Positions 15,970 to 22,862 of a DNA stretch of 64,000 nt are shown piece after piece. The notes under the pieces are model-generated. The model saw only the letters and a list, made by a program, of their open reading frames with translations, was not told where the DNA came from and made no database searches. Position 1 is the stretch's first letter. Every line of letters begins with the position of its first letter. The DNA is from Paenibacillus psychroresistens (GTDB taxonomy: Bacteria; Bacillota; Bacilli; Paenibacillales; NBRC-103111), in NCBI RefSeq assembly GCF_009728935.1, contig NZ_CP034235.1, forward strand, positions 3,076,001 to 3,140,000, in the 5' to 3' direction. The translations under genes and the position numbers were made by a program.

Positions 15970-16005
15970 ACTTTCATTGTTCAGAGCTCCATAAGCCAAC
16001 TAAAA

Positions 16006-16275
16006 TTAAAATTTTGTAACATATACGCCGTCATAGGCAATTACTTTTTTACCGTTCCATTTAGCTTTCTTGGCTTCAACAAGATCAGTTGTTGTCCTTG
16101 CAAATTCTTCTCTTTCTCCTTGCTCTATCAAGTACAATATTTGTTTACAATCTATTTTACTACCTTCTAAATGCTCAATATAACTAATCAGCATGTTAAC
16201 GTCTTTTGCAACTTTAGAATCGGTAATTGGGTTGGCTTTGTAGAAAGAAATTATTTGTTTAATTTGATCGATCAT
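16006..16275 (-). CDS. Hypothetical protein, 89 aa
   Basis: ATG 16275 follows GGGAGGAATAGGG. The N-terminal two-thirds are helical (KQIISFYKANPI, DCKQILYLIEQGEREEFART) and the C-terminus is a short beta-hairpin (AKWNGKKVIAYDGVYV). Family not recognised. An 18-bp inverted repeat, ATTTAGT-ATAA-ACTAAAT (16331-16348), lies in its promoter region and may be an operator. Confidence 0.55.
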   Translation of the reverse strand: MIDQIKQIISFYKANPITDSKVAKDVNMLISYIEHLEGSKIDCKQILYLIEQGEREEFARTTTDLVEAKKAKWNGKKVIAYDGVYVTKF

Positions 16276-16391
16276 CCCTATTCCTCCCGGACATTTGAAT
16301 GTATCTAGCTAGCTCAAAAAAGCCACTTTAATTTAGTATAAACTAAATTTGATAGTTTAAAACAATTTTTATTAATTCACATTCTGTTCGC

Positions 16392-16421
16392 TTGAATTTA
16401 GAATATATGTTCGTATATAAT
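16392..16421 (+). promoter_or_regulatory. Promoter of sda with LexA/SOS-like box
   Basis: TTGAAT (16392-16397), 18-nt spacer, TATAAT (16416-16421). AGAATATATGTTCG (16400-16413) fills the spacer and matches 12 of 14 bases of CGAACATATGTTCG. The layout is the same as at 11,605-11,634. A perfect 14-bp palindrome CGACCTTAAGGTCG (16466-16479) lies in the leader. Confidence 0.7.
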
Positions 16422-16504
16422 GAATGGAAACAGATGTTCTTTTTTTGCGATTTTTGTAGAAGAACCGACCTTAAGGTCGAATTATAATAATGGGGGGACT
16501 GCTA

Positions 16505-16675
16505 ATGGAATTTTTGGATGATTATGAACTTATTCAAACTCTTGAAATGGCCGAACAAATAGGGTGCGATGAACCTTTTTTATTATTGCTTTCTAAGGAA
16601 ATAAATCGCCGTGAATTACAATGCAATTTAACAAAAAAGTCTATCCCTCTAAACCCGATCATACCCTGTAAGTAG
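16505..16675 (+). CDS. sda: Sporulation checkpoint protein Sda-like, histidine kinase inhibitor
   Basis: 56 residues from ATG 16505, preceded by GGGGGG at eight bases. The pattern LDDYELIQTLEMAEQIG...FLLLLSKEINRREL follows B. subtilis Sda (L-D-ELI-x-A-x-F-I-x-L-x-EI-RR-L), a helical hairpin that binds the dimerisation domain of KinA and blocks phosphorelay activation when replication is disturbed. A 17-residue C-terminal extension is present. In B. subtilis sda is controlled by DnaA; here the promoter has a LexA-like box instead of obvious DnaA boxes. The ATG at 16490 has no ribosome binding site. Confidence 0.72.
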   Translation: MEFLDDYELIQTLEMAEQIGCDEPFLLLLSKEINRRELQCNLTKKSIPLNPIIPCK

Positions 16676-16698
16676 GTCTTATTACAGGAGGAAGCGGA

Positions 16699-17493
16699 AT
16701 GAGCGATCGGTTTGTGGTTCAATCATTGGATGAAATCCGGTTTTGGTCGAGGATTATGAAGGAGCATTCATTCTTTTTAAGATTGGGATTTCGTTGTGAG
16801 GATACGCAGCTCATCAACGAAGCGAATCACTTCTACAGGGTTTTTGAAGGTATCGAGCAGCGATCTCATTCTTTCCAAGGCGATGTAGATCCTACAACCA
16901 TTCAACAATTTAATATTGAGGTACATTCAGCAGTTTCACATATATGGGTTTTTAAACGCAGAATTTTAGATTTGATTCTGACCTGCCGACTTCCTGGGCA
17001 GAACAATTTTCCGTTGTTAGTGGATCATACTAGCAGAGAGGCTAATTACTTCCGAAATCGTTTGGTGGAGCTGAATCAAGGGAAGCTTGAGCCGCTTCAG
17101 GATGCGATCATTGATGAGAATGTATTTTTCCTAAGAATCATGGCAGATCATGCTAAATTTATTGGGCATTTGCTAGATCCATCCGAACGTAAGCTAGTGG
17201 AACAAGCGCGCGAGTTCAGTCATGACTTTGATGAGCTTCTATATCAAGCCAAAGAATTGGATTTTATGAGACCACAATCGCAAACGGCTCCGTTATTAAC
17301 TCAAATGCTCGATCAGAATAAAGTATCAGTCAAATCGTTACGTGATTTCAAACAAACAGCAAGAGACTTAATCGAGCAATGCAAAATTAAAAGCATTATC
17401 CATCCACTGTTGGCGGATCACGTTTTTCGTGAAGCGGAGCGCTTTTTAGAAATTATAGATATGTTTGAAGCTGCATTAAACAAGAAGTCCTGA
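16699..17493 (+). CDS. DUF2935 domain protein
   Basis: 264 residues, ATG 16699 after AGGAGGAAG. The start EIRFWSRIMKEHSFFLRLGF and the repeated H/E helices (FPLLVDHTSREANYF, FFLRIMADHAKFI, HPLLADHVFREAERF) are the DUF2935 double helical bundle with conserved His/Glu pairs, thought to bind metal. Common in spore-forming Firmicutes; function unknown. The terminator overlaps the stop codon. Confidence 0.85.
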   Translation: MSDRFVVQSLDEIRFWSRIMKEHSFFLRLGFRCEDTQLINEANHFYRVFEGIEQRSHSFQGDVDPTTIQQFNIEVHSAVSHIWVFKRRILDLILTCRLPGQNNFPLLVDHTSREANYFRNRLVELNQGKLEPLQDAIIDENVFFLRIMADHAKFIGHLLDPSERKLVEQAREFSHDFDELLYQAKELDFMRPQSQTAPLLTQMLDQNKVSVKSLRDFKQTARDLIEQCKIKSIIHPLLADHVFREAERFLEIIDMFEAALNKKS

Positions 17494-17508
17494 GAAGGGC
17501 TTCTTTTT
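17482..17508 (+). terminator. Terminator overlapping the DUF2935 stop codon
   Basis: AAGAAGTCC (17482-17490), TGAGAA loop, GGGCTTCTT (17497-17505), then T. The TGA stop is part of the loop. Confidence 0.75.
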
Positions 17509-17512
17509 GCTT

Positions 17513-17576
17513 AAGAAAACAAGAAACCTACAACCATTTGGCTGTAGGCTTCTTTATATATTTCAAAAAAGGGGGT
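17513..17576 (-). ncRNA. Candidate small RNA, copy A of a three-copy family
   Basis: The minus strand has a -10 TATATT at 17583-17588 and a probable start near 17576. The leader is AAATACCCCCTTTTTTGAAA, followed by a 15-bp terminator hairpin (AAGCCTACAGCC / GGTTGTAGGTTTC) and a T-rich end near 17513. No reading frame of note. Length and layout equal copies B (18,218-18,284) and C (20,524-20,585). The C-rich leader is complementary to Shine-Dalgarno sequences, suggesting translational repression in trans. Transcription is inferred from sequence. Confidence 0.6.
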
Positions 17577-17582
17577 ATTTAT

Positions 17583-17637
17583 AATATACACTTAGATAAT
17601 TAACTGGAGATTAACGCAAGGTTACATTTGTGTTACA
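17583..17637 (-). promoter_or_regulatory. Response-regulator promoter of sRNA copy A
   Basis: Plus-strand hexamers ATTAAC 17599, ATTAAC 17610, GTTACA 17621 and GTTACA 17632 have an exact 11-bp period and end 10 bp before the -10 box. Read on the minus strand, TGTAAC-N5-TGTAAC fits the WalR (YycF) box TGTWAH-N5-TGTWAH; PhoP-like sites are similar. Confidence 0.6.
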
Positions 17638-17639
17638 GC

Positions 17640-17867
17640 CTAGCCGAAGATATTTAAATGTTGTCCGAGATTTTCTTGAACGCTTTTTTCCATATAAACA
17701 ATCTTATCCAGTGTACTGTAGGGGTTTTTATTCGGGTTGGCAATAAATGCTTTCGTACGACCTATGTAATTATTGAAAAATGGTGAGTTTTCTTCATCTC
17801 TAGTATATGTATTTAGGACAGTTGGCGCAGTAACGGGTTCTACTCGTGAAATTGCGTACAAGGGCAT
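17640..17867 (-). CDS. Hypothetical protein, 75 aa
   Basis: ATG 17867 (MPLYAISRVEPVTAP) follows GGAGGTAATGATT; longer starts lack a ribosome binding site. The protein has many Asn/Tyr/Pro residues (NTYTRDEENSPFFNNYIG) and no domain I recognise. Its stop codon abuts the promoter element of small-RNA copy A, which runs on in the same direction. Confidence 0.6.
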   Translation of the reverse strand: MPLYAISRVEPVTAPTVLNTYTRDEENSPFFNNYIGRTKAFIANPNKNPYSTLDKIVYMEKSVQENLGQHLNIFG

Positions 17868-18031
17868 AATCATTACCTCCATCATTTTTTGTTTTCGTTT
17901 ATATTTACATATAACCAATTAGTCTATGATTGAAACACCAATTAAATTCTTTATAGTGTTTAGTTCCCCCATATTGTGTGTATATAAATCGTAGCACGTA
18001 TGATATCTCTAGCCTGTGGAGGAGTGGTAGA

Positions 18032-18205
18032 ATGACAGATAACCATGACAGAATAAATGTTATTTTGGGCATTACAGAAGAAATTTACGAATACTACAAA
18101 ATAAAAGCATCTAGAAATGGTACTGACATCGATACCCAATTTATTCTAACCTTAATCGAAAATATGAATGTTGAGCAATATACCAAAGAGTTTCCTACCA
18201 AATAA
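18032..18205 (+). CDS. Hypothetical protein, 57 aa
   Basis: ATG 18032 follows GGAGGAGTGGTAG. The sequence INVILGITEEIYEYYKIKASRNGTDIDTQFILTLIEN has the beta-strand plus two-helix look of small ribbon-helix-helix proteins, but I cannot confirm that. It converges on small-RNA copy B. Confidence 0.55.
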   Translation: MTDNHDRINVILGITEEIYEYYKIKASRNGTDIDTQFILTLIENMNVEQYTKEFPTK

Positions 18206-18217
18206 TTTCTCCCTATT

Positions 18218-18284
18218 AGACAGAAAGAGACCTACAGCCAAAACCGCTGTAGGTCTTTATAATTTATATTTCAAAAAAGGGGGT
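18218..18284 (-). ncRNA. Candidate small RNA, copy B
   Basis: Minus strand: -10 TATATT at 18291-18296, leader AACTACCCCCTTTTTTGAAA, then a hairpin AAAGACCTACAGC / GCTGTAGGTCTCTTT with a T-rich end near 18218. The leader is nearly identical to copy A over 17 nt. Located just downstream of the transglutaminase-like gene on the same strand. Confidence 0.6.
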
Positions 18285-18290
18285 AGTTCT

Positions 18291-18345
18291 AATATACACC
18301 TATTATATTATCAGGAGATGGTGATTAGGTTACATTTAGATTACA
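18291..18345 (-). promoter_or_regulatory. Response-regulator promoter of sRNA copy B
   Basis: Hexamers ATTATC 18307, ATGGTG 18318, GTTACA 18329 and ATTACA 18340 have an 11-bp period and the same 10-bp gap to the -10 box as copy A. Minus-strand TGTAAT-N5-TGTAAC is a full WalR-type box. Confidence 0.6.
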
Positions 18346-18348
18346 AAG

Positions 18349-19404
18349 CTATGCATATTTAAAGTATAAAACTAGAGTTGTGATGCCATCTTTGTCTCTT
18401 TGCGCGGAATACTCGATTGTTCTAACACCTAGTTCTTTCTTATTGACGGCTGCGCTTTGCAAATCTTTGACTAAATTTCGAGATGCGAGTTTATAGAGTA
18501 AGGTTAGCTTTGGATCCTTTCGGGACATGGCAGCTTCGATCTTTGTCTTAAGGCCTTGCACGGTAGAAATTACCTCAGCTTTTGTCTCCGCTTTAATTGC
18601 TTTGTCCGTTTTTGCAGCTACTTTTGTTTTATCTTTATAGATAGTTGTCGCTGCTGGATAATTACCCCGAACCCAAGTATGGTCTTTCCCCAGCTCAGCA
18701 TCCGTCAAGTTAAAGTAGGTATCAATGATTCGCCCTTTCTCAAAAGGTACAGGATCATCAAAGGTGGTATCAAGCTGATACCAGCTGCCTCCAATGAACA
18801 CCAAATTCCAAGCGTGTGATCTTCCTCCAGCATGACCTTCCACAATCCGATTTTTTATCCCAACTTCATCTAACATGCGATAAGTAAGCAAAGCAAAACC
18901 TTGGCAGACTGTTTTTCCCTTTGTTAAGGCGGCATAGGCTGAATAATTCACGAGATTCGTATCATAAGCTATATGAGAAACAATATAATCGTGAATGGCT
19001 CGTTCCTTTTGAAAATCATCCATTGTCGGTTTGATAATGTCTTTAAGTATTTGTTTAACCTGAGTGGTTACATAGGCAGTTTGGGTTTTATTCTCCAAGT
19101 AGGTGATGGTAAAGGTGGCTTTAATCCCGGATGATTTGGTTTCTTTGGCTGAATAGCTGTAACCACCGATGATGTAGTGCGTATAGTCGTTTACTTTTAT
19201 CGCTGCTTTGATTAGGGTATCTAGTTGTTTAAGCTGAGCTTTATTGGCAATGGTAATGGAAAAGCTTCGATCCTGATTAAGCAGATGAGCTACAAGAGTT
19301 TTTGATAGCACAGAGTTATCCGTAGTAGTGGTAGCAGCAAAGCCTTGGGTAGGCATTAAAAGGCTAAATATCAGAATAAGTAAGGTCATTCTACGATGTA
19401 TCAT
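18349..19404 (-). CDS. Secreted transglutaminase-like protein
   Basis: 351 residues with a signal peptide (MTLLILIFSLLMPTQGFA, cleaved after residue ~23). Residues ~130-240 are a transglutaminase-like core: the Cys in KGKTVCQGFALLTYRML, the His in GRSHAWNLVFIGG, and the Asp in WYQLDTTFDDP, a complete Cys-His-Asp triad. Such secreted proteins act as peptidases or crosslinkers at the cell surface. ATG 19404 follows AAGGAGGTAG. It may be co-transcribed with the recombinase-like gene 48 bp upstream. Confidence 0.85.
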   Translation of the reverse strand: MIHRRMTLLILIFSLLMPTQGFAATTTTDNSVLSKTLVAHLLNQDRSFSITIANKAQLKQLDTLIKAAIKVNDYTHYIIGGYSYSAKETKSSGIKATFTITYLENKTQTAYVTTQVKQILKDIIKPTMDDFQKERAIHDYIVSHIAYDTNLVNYSAYAALTKGKTVCQGFALLTYRMLDEVGIKNRIVEGHAGGRSHAWNLVFIGGSWYQLDTTFDDPVPFEKGRIIDTYFNLTDAELGKDHTWVRGNYPAATTIYKDKTKVAAKTDKAIKAETKAEVISTVQGLKTKIEAAMSRKDPKLTLLYKLASRNLVKDLQSAAVNKKELGVRTIEYSAQRDKDGITTLVLYFKYA

Positions 19405-19452
19405 CCGATCTACCTCCTTATCACAATGAGGAAACTTTAATTTCTGAATCGT

Positions 19453-19770
19453 TTAGGTTACAATTGAGGGAGCAACGACAACAACAACGTCATACGAATA
19501 AAGTTTATTTAAAAGCTCTTCAATGAAGCTTTGGCTGCGAAATAAACGATCATAGCTCGAGATAATAATCAGATCGAATTTATGTGATTCAGCATCAACA
19601 AGCATTTGTTTCATTCCTATTCTATCGAGCTCATGTGCACTAATGCCTTTATCCTCATAGATATTAACGACTTGCCAGCCCTTACTATGCGCATATTCCC
19701 TACATTGCTGAAGCTGATTCTGAGTTTCGTGCTCCAATGAGCCCGTTCTGGCGTATAGGGCTGCTTTCAT
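19453..19770 (-). CDS. Orphan serine-recombinase catalytic domain
   Basis: 105 residues covering only the resolvase/invertase N-terminal domain: KAALYARTGSLEHETQNQLQQC (nucleophilic Ser in the RTGS turn), GWQVVNIYEDKGISA, DLIIISSYDRLFR. The large-serine-recombinase DNA-binding region is absent, and the frame ends naturally with VVVVVAPSIVT. Similar short recombinase-like proteins occur in Paenibacillus; whether they cut DNA is unknown. A 38-bp near-perfect inverted repeat lies just upstream of its start. Confidence 0.75.
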   Translation of the reverse strand: MKAALYARTGSLEHETQNQLQQCREYAHSKGWQVVNIYEDKGISAHELDRIGMKQMLVDAESHKFDLIIISSYDRLFRSQSFIEELLNKLYSYDVVVVVAPSIVT

Positions 19771-19797
19771 ACTGGTGACCTCCGTGTCAATCTTGTA

Positions 19798-19835
19798 TTA
19801 CTGTCAACGGGTAAGATATTGCCCGTTAACAGTAA
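19798..19835. repeat. Inverted repeat, 14-bp arms
   Basis: TTACTGTCAACGGG (19798-19811) and CCCGTTAACAGTAA (19822-19835) match as an inverted repeat with one mismatch around a 10-bp spacer. It lies between the divergent recombinase-like and DUF2203 genes and has no T-tract, so it is more likely a protein-binding site than a terminator. Confidence 0.7.
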
Positions 19836-19903
19836 TATTGAAAGCATAATGGATAAAGGTATGAAATACAATACAAACTGAAAGCGTTCAGGAGGTAATG
19901 AGG

Positions 19904-20308
19904 ATGACTACCAGATATTTCACTTTAGATGAAGCTAATTTGCTGCTTCCTTTTGTTGATCAGGAATTAATTAAGCTTCAAGCACTAAAAAGGGAGTTTC
20001 AAGAGAAGTATTTGGATTTAAAACGGAAGAAGCAAGCATTTAGTGAAAATAAAAACAATTCCTCTGATAAAGATCCGTTTTTTACAATGGAAACGGAACT
20101 GGAGTTTATGCAAATTGAAGCGAAGTCACATATGAACTCTGTTGAAAATAAAGGGATTGAGATTAAAGATATCGATATTGGCTTGGTAGATTTTCCAGCT
20201 ATTATCAATGGGAATGAGGTTTTACTCTGCTGGCGGCAAGGTGAAGCAAGAATTGGTTACTTTCACGGTCGGCAGGAAGGTTTTTCCGGTCGCCAAGCCA
20301 TCGAATAG
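19904..20308 (+). CDS. DUF2203 family protein
   Basis: 134 residues from ATG 19904, eight bases after GGAGG. The start TRYFTLDEANLLLPFVDQEL and the end IKDIDIGLVDFPAII...LLCWRQGE...YFHG are the DUF2203 signature. The N-terminal half is a helical coiled coil with a Ser/Asn insert. Function unknown; widespread in spore formers. Confidence 0.88.
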   Translation: MTTRYFTLDEANLLLPFVDQELIKLQALKREFQEKYLDLKRKKQAFSENKNNSSDKDPFFTMETELEFMQIEAKSHMNSVENKGIEIKDIDIGLVDFPAIINGNEVLLCWRQGEARIGYFHGRQEGFSGRQAIE

Positions 20309-20346
20309 TCAAGCTATTATTATTCTAATAAAGAGGTCTGTCCAAT

Positions 20347-20520
20347 ATGCCACCTATTGCTCCAAAAATTGATTGTATGAAATGCAAATATTTCTATGTC
20401 ACCTGGGATAGTAATTCACCTCGAGGCTGTAAGTTTTTCAATTTTAAATCTAAACAGCTGCCTTCAACCGTTGTTCTGCAATCCTCAGGTGAAGCATGCT
20501 TGAAGTTTGAACCAAAGTAA
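20347..20520 (+). CDS. Small Cys-containing conserved protein, 57 aa
   Basis: ATG 20347 follows AAGAGGTCTGTCCAAT. The peptide has CMKCKYFYVTWD, GCKFFNFKSKQLPS and ACLKF: four Cys in a C-x2-C...C...C layout that could bind one metal ion. Similar short proteins, often mislabelled as uracil-DNA glycosylase, occur in many bacteria. It is 39 bp after DUF2203 and probably in its operon. Confidence 0.7.
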   Translation: MPPIAPKIDCMKCKYFYVTWDSNSPRGCKFFNFKSKQLPSTVVLQSSGEACLKFEPK

Positions 20521-20523
20521 TAG

Positions 20524-20585
20524 CACAAAAAGAGACCTACAGTCATCTGGCTGTAGGTCTTAATTTATTTATAAAAAAAGGAGGT
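20524..20585 (-). ncRNA. Candidate small RNA, copy C
   Basis: Minus strand: consensus -10 TATAAT at 20592-20597, leader AAGGGTACCTCCTTTTTTTA, then a hairpin AGACCTACAGCC / GGCTGTAGGTCT with the symmetrical loop region and a T-run ending near 20524. The leader contains ACCTCCTTT, which copies the anti-Shine-Dalgarno tail of 16S rRNA. It converges on the small Cys-protein gene, whose terminator it may also provide. Confidence 0.6.
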
Positions 20586-20591
20586 ACCCTT

Positions 20592-20646
20592 ATTATAGGC
20601 TTAATCAATTACCAGTTGATGTTAATCATATTACAAACAGATTACT
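20592..20646 (-). promoter_or_regulatory. Response-regulator promoter of sRNA copy C
   Basis: Hexamers ATTACC 20608, ATGTTA 20619, ATTACA 20630 and ATTACT 20641 repeat the spacing of copies A and B exactly. The WalR-type pair has one mismatch on the minus strand (AGTAAT-N5-TGTAAT). The divergent gene downstream is a wall glucosaminidase, so the same box could serve both directions. Confidence 0.55.
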
Positions 20647-20749
20647 TTTTTACGAAATTGAGAGGGATTTGATTCCAGCTGTCGAATATTGAAAAATAGG
20701 TCGAAATGTTTTGGATGCATTTTAATGGATGGTAGGAGGGTGTAGGTGC

Positions 20750-21898
20750 ATGGATTCTCTATGGATGTCGTTGGCAGAGAAGTCGATCCTGACAAATGCG
20801 AATATTCGGAGTATGAAGCTGTACATTGCCGAGAAATTCCCTACTTATTCAGCAACACGAAGAGCCGGTATTCTAGCCAATTCCGTACACCGTCATATGG
20901 ATGCGTATCTTCCTTTATTAGATGAGGAAACTAAGGAGCGTTTACGGCTTCAGCTTCTGCAGAATGCCTATAGCCAGAATAATTTCCGCATTGCTTCTTT
21001 GGATATTTTTAATGCTTGTTTGGAATTGAGTTCAGCCAATATTGAATTACTTCAACCACTTGAGCAATGGGTGCGCCTGCAAAGTGAGAACCAATCGAGC
21101 GAAGAAATAGCACCATTTATCGAAAAGATGCAAATGTGTGCTGAATTGTATCAACATAATCAATTGATGTTCCAGACTGAGCATGCTCAAATATCACTAT
21201 ATTTTCCGATTCAGACACACTGGTATGTCAAGCTTTGGGATAACAATCGAAGAAACGTGGGCATTATCTTATTAGTGTTGCTGCTTTCGTTATGTTTCAA
21301 GCCTAATTACCCTCCTGCTTCACCTATATTCCAATTACAACCGCAGCAGCTAACATTAAGCTCAGAGGAAATAGTAACATATGCAGCTGCACTTAGAACA
21401 CAAGCGGAGTTTATTATAAAGCCATTAATAATCAAGGCTCCAATAACATTAGACAACGCGCTAACCTCTCGTTATACCTATACATCCGTTAAAATGGAGC
21501 CTATTCGCCAATGGTTAAAAAAGCGCGATTCTATGCTGGCGCAAGAACCGTATTTATCAACGATTATCGCAACAGCCAAACAATATAATATCCATCCATT
21601 TTTGCTGCTCGCGATTGCAGGCCAAGAACAATCCTTAGTCCCAAATTCAAATAAAAAGGCAGCTCAAATAGCGAACAATCCGTTTAATGTGCATCATAGC
21701 TGGCAAGAGTATAATACAGATATTGCAGATTCTACACAAATTGCCGCGAAAACGATATTAACTTTAATAAAAGGGCGTCCCTACGATATCCATCCTTTAG
21801 AGTGGATCAATCGCAAATATGCAGAGGATCCCAAATGGCATCTCGGAGTTGAAGCTTTTTTTAAGCAAATGCTTGTCATATTAGAAACACCATCCTAG
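20750..21898 (+). CDS. Membrane-anchored glucosaminidase-like wall hydrolase
   Basis: 382 residues from ATG 20750 (GGAGG ten bases upstream). Residues ~1-160 are an unrecognised helical cytoplasmic region. One membrane span (NVGIILLVLLLSLCF, ~167-181) is followed by an extracellular part whose last ~120 residues match the glucosaminidase/lysozyme-like fold: LSTIIATAKQYNIHPFLLLAIAGQEQS with the catalytic Glu, then NNPFNVHHSW. An internal membrane anchor with a long cytoplasmic N-terminus is unusual for this family and may sense or position the enzyme. Confidence 0.7.
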   Translation: MDSLWMSLAEKSILTNANIRSMKLYIAEKFPTYSATRRAGILANSVHRHMDAYLPLLDEETKERLRLQLLQNAYSQNNFRIASLDIFNACLELSSANIELLQPLEQWVRLQSENQSSEEIAPFIEKMQMCAELYQHNQLMFQTEHAQISLYFPIQTHWYVKLWDNNRRNVGIILLVLLLSLCFKPNYPPASPIFQLQPQQLTLSSEEIVTYAAALRTQAEFIIKPLIIKAPITLDNALTSRYTYTSVKMEPIRQWLKKRDSMLAQEPYLSTIIATAKQYNIHPFLLLAIAGQEQSLVPNSNKKAAQIANNPFNVHHSWQEYNTDIADSTQIAAKTILTLIKGRPYDIHPLEWINRKYAEDPKWHLGVEAFFKQMLVILETPS

Positions 21899-21920
21899 AA
21901 ATGCAAGGAGAGATCGAGTA

Positions 21921-22667
21921 ATGTTAAAGGCACTTAAAGGCTTCAAGGGGTTCATTATTGGCTTTATGTGCTGCGCTATTCTGACGACATCCGTAGCTTA
22001 TGCTCAGGATAGCACACAGATTGAAGTCTATTTCAATAATCTGAAATATATGATAGATGGGGTACAGAAGAAACCTATTGTAAATCAGGGATTTATTCAT
22101 AGTGGAACGACCTATGTCCCTTTACGATTTATTAGTGAAGCATTAGGAAAAGAAGTCACCTGGGATGGAGAAACGGATACAATTTGGGTGGGGAAGAAGC
22201 TAGGGAAAACGGTGTTATTAAGCGATATGAATTATGCTAGAGTAGACGGTGCAGCGCTGAATGATTATTTAACCTTTGATAAATGGAATGCTAAGGATGA
22301 TAAAAGCCATGCTTATGGCAGTGAGTTTGTAATAGCGGGAACCTCATATAGTCACGGTCTAGGGATATATCTGGGGGAACTGTCGGAGGGCTGGGGCTCT
22401 ATAGATTACAACCTCAAGGGAAATTATAAACAAATTTACGGATATCTCGGTATAGACGACTACGATAAGAATAGCCTTGCTGTAGGCAAAGTTCACATCT
22501 ATGGAGACGGCAAAGAAATCTATACCTCACCTGGTTTAAAAGGTGGAGATGAGCCGTTACGAGTGGAAGTTAACCTTACAGGGGTACTTAAGCTCAGAAT
22601 AAAATTTGAAAGCAATAAAAAGGACGATTTGGATCTTGTATTTACCGAGGCACATCTTGTACAGTAG
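21921..22667 (+). CDS. Secreted copper-amine-oxidase-N / NPCBM-like protein
   Basis: 248 residues. Signal peptide (FIIGFMCCAILTTSVAYA), then a copper amine oxidase N-terminal-like domain (~30-95: GTTYVPLRFISEALGKEVTWD), a wall-associated module common in Paenibacillus. An NPCBM-type beta-sandwich follows (~100-248: YSHGLGIYLGE, YLGIDDYDKNS, LRIKFESNKKDDLDLVF), usually a sugar-binding module. No catalytic domain. Probably a surface binding protein; 22 bp after the glucosaminidase gene, likely one operon. Confidence 0.78.
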   Translation: MLKALKGFKGFIIGFMCCAILTTSVAYAQDSTQIEVYFNNLKYMIDGVQKKPIVNQGFIHSGTTYVPLRFISEALGKEVTWDGETDTIWVGKKLGKTVLLSDMNYARVDGAALNDYLTFDKWNAKDDKSHAYGSEFVIAGTSYSHGLGIYLGELSEGWGSIDYNLKGNYKQIYGYLGIDDYDKNSLAVGKVHIYGDGKEIYTSPGLKGGDEPLRVEVNLTGVLKLRIKFESNKKDDLDLVFTEAHLVQ

Positions 22668-22814
22668 TATTGAACCCTAATTTCAGATAAAGGCCACGAC
22701 CTCCCTTGGTACATCTGCATTCGTACTCCTTGTGAGGGTAAACACAAGCGAGGGGATGTTACCTTTCCAACAGTGATCGGAGCTGAATATAAGGTTGTGG
22801 ATCCCGAGCGCCTG

Positions 22815-22844
22815 CCGTTGAGCGTAAAAATCAACGGTTTTTTT
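22815..22844 (+). terminator. Intrinsic terminator
   Basis: CCGTTGA (22815-22821), 9-nt loop, TCAACGG (22831-22837), seven T. Serves the glucosaminidase/NPCBM operon. Confidence 0.85.
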
Positions 22845-22862
22845 GCGTTCAAAATAAATCAT

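Noticed and set aside
19880-19893. cre-like TGAAAGCGTTCA before DUF2203
   Set aside because: The right half does not keep the cre spacing and the site abuts the ribosome binding site; judged to be chance.
22520-22852. Minus-strand frame of 110 codons across the end of the NPCBM gene
   Set aside because: It overlaps a well-supported gene, runs through its terminator and has no ribosome binding site.
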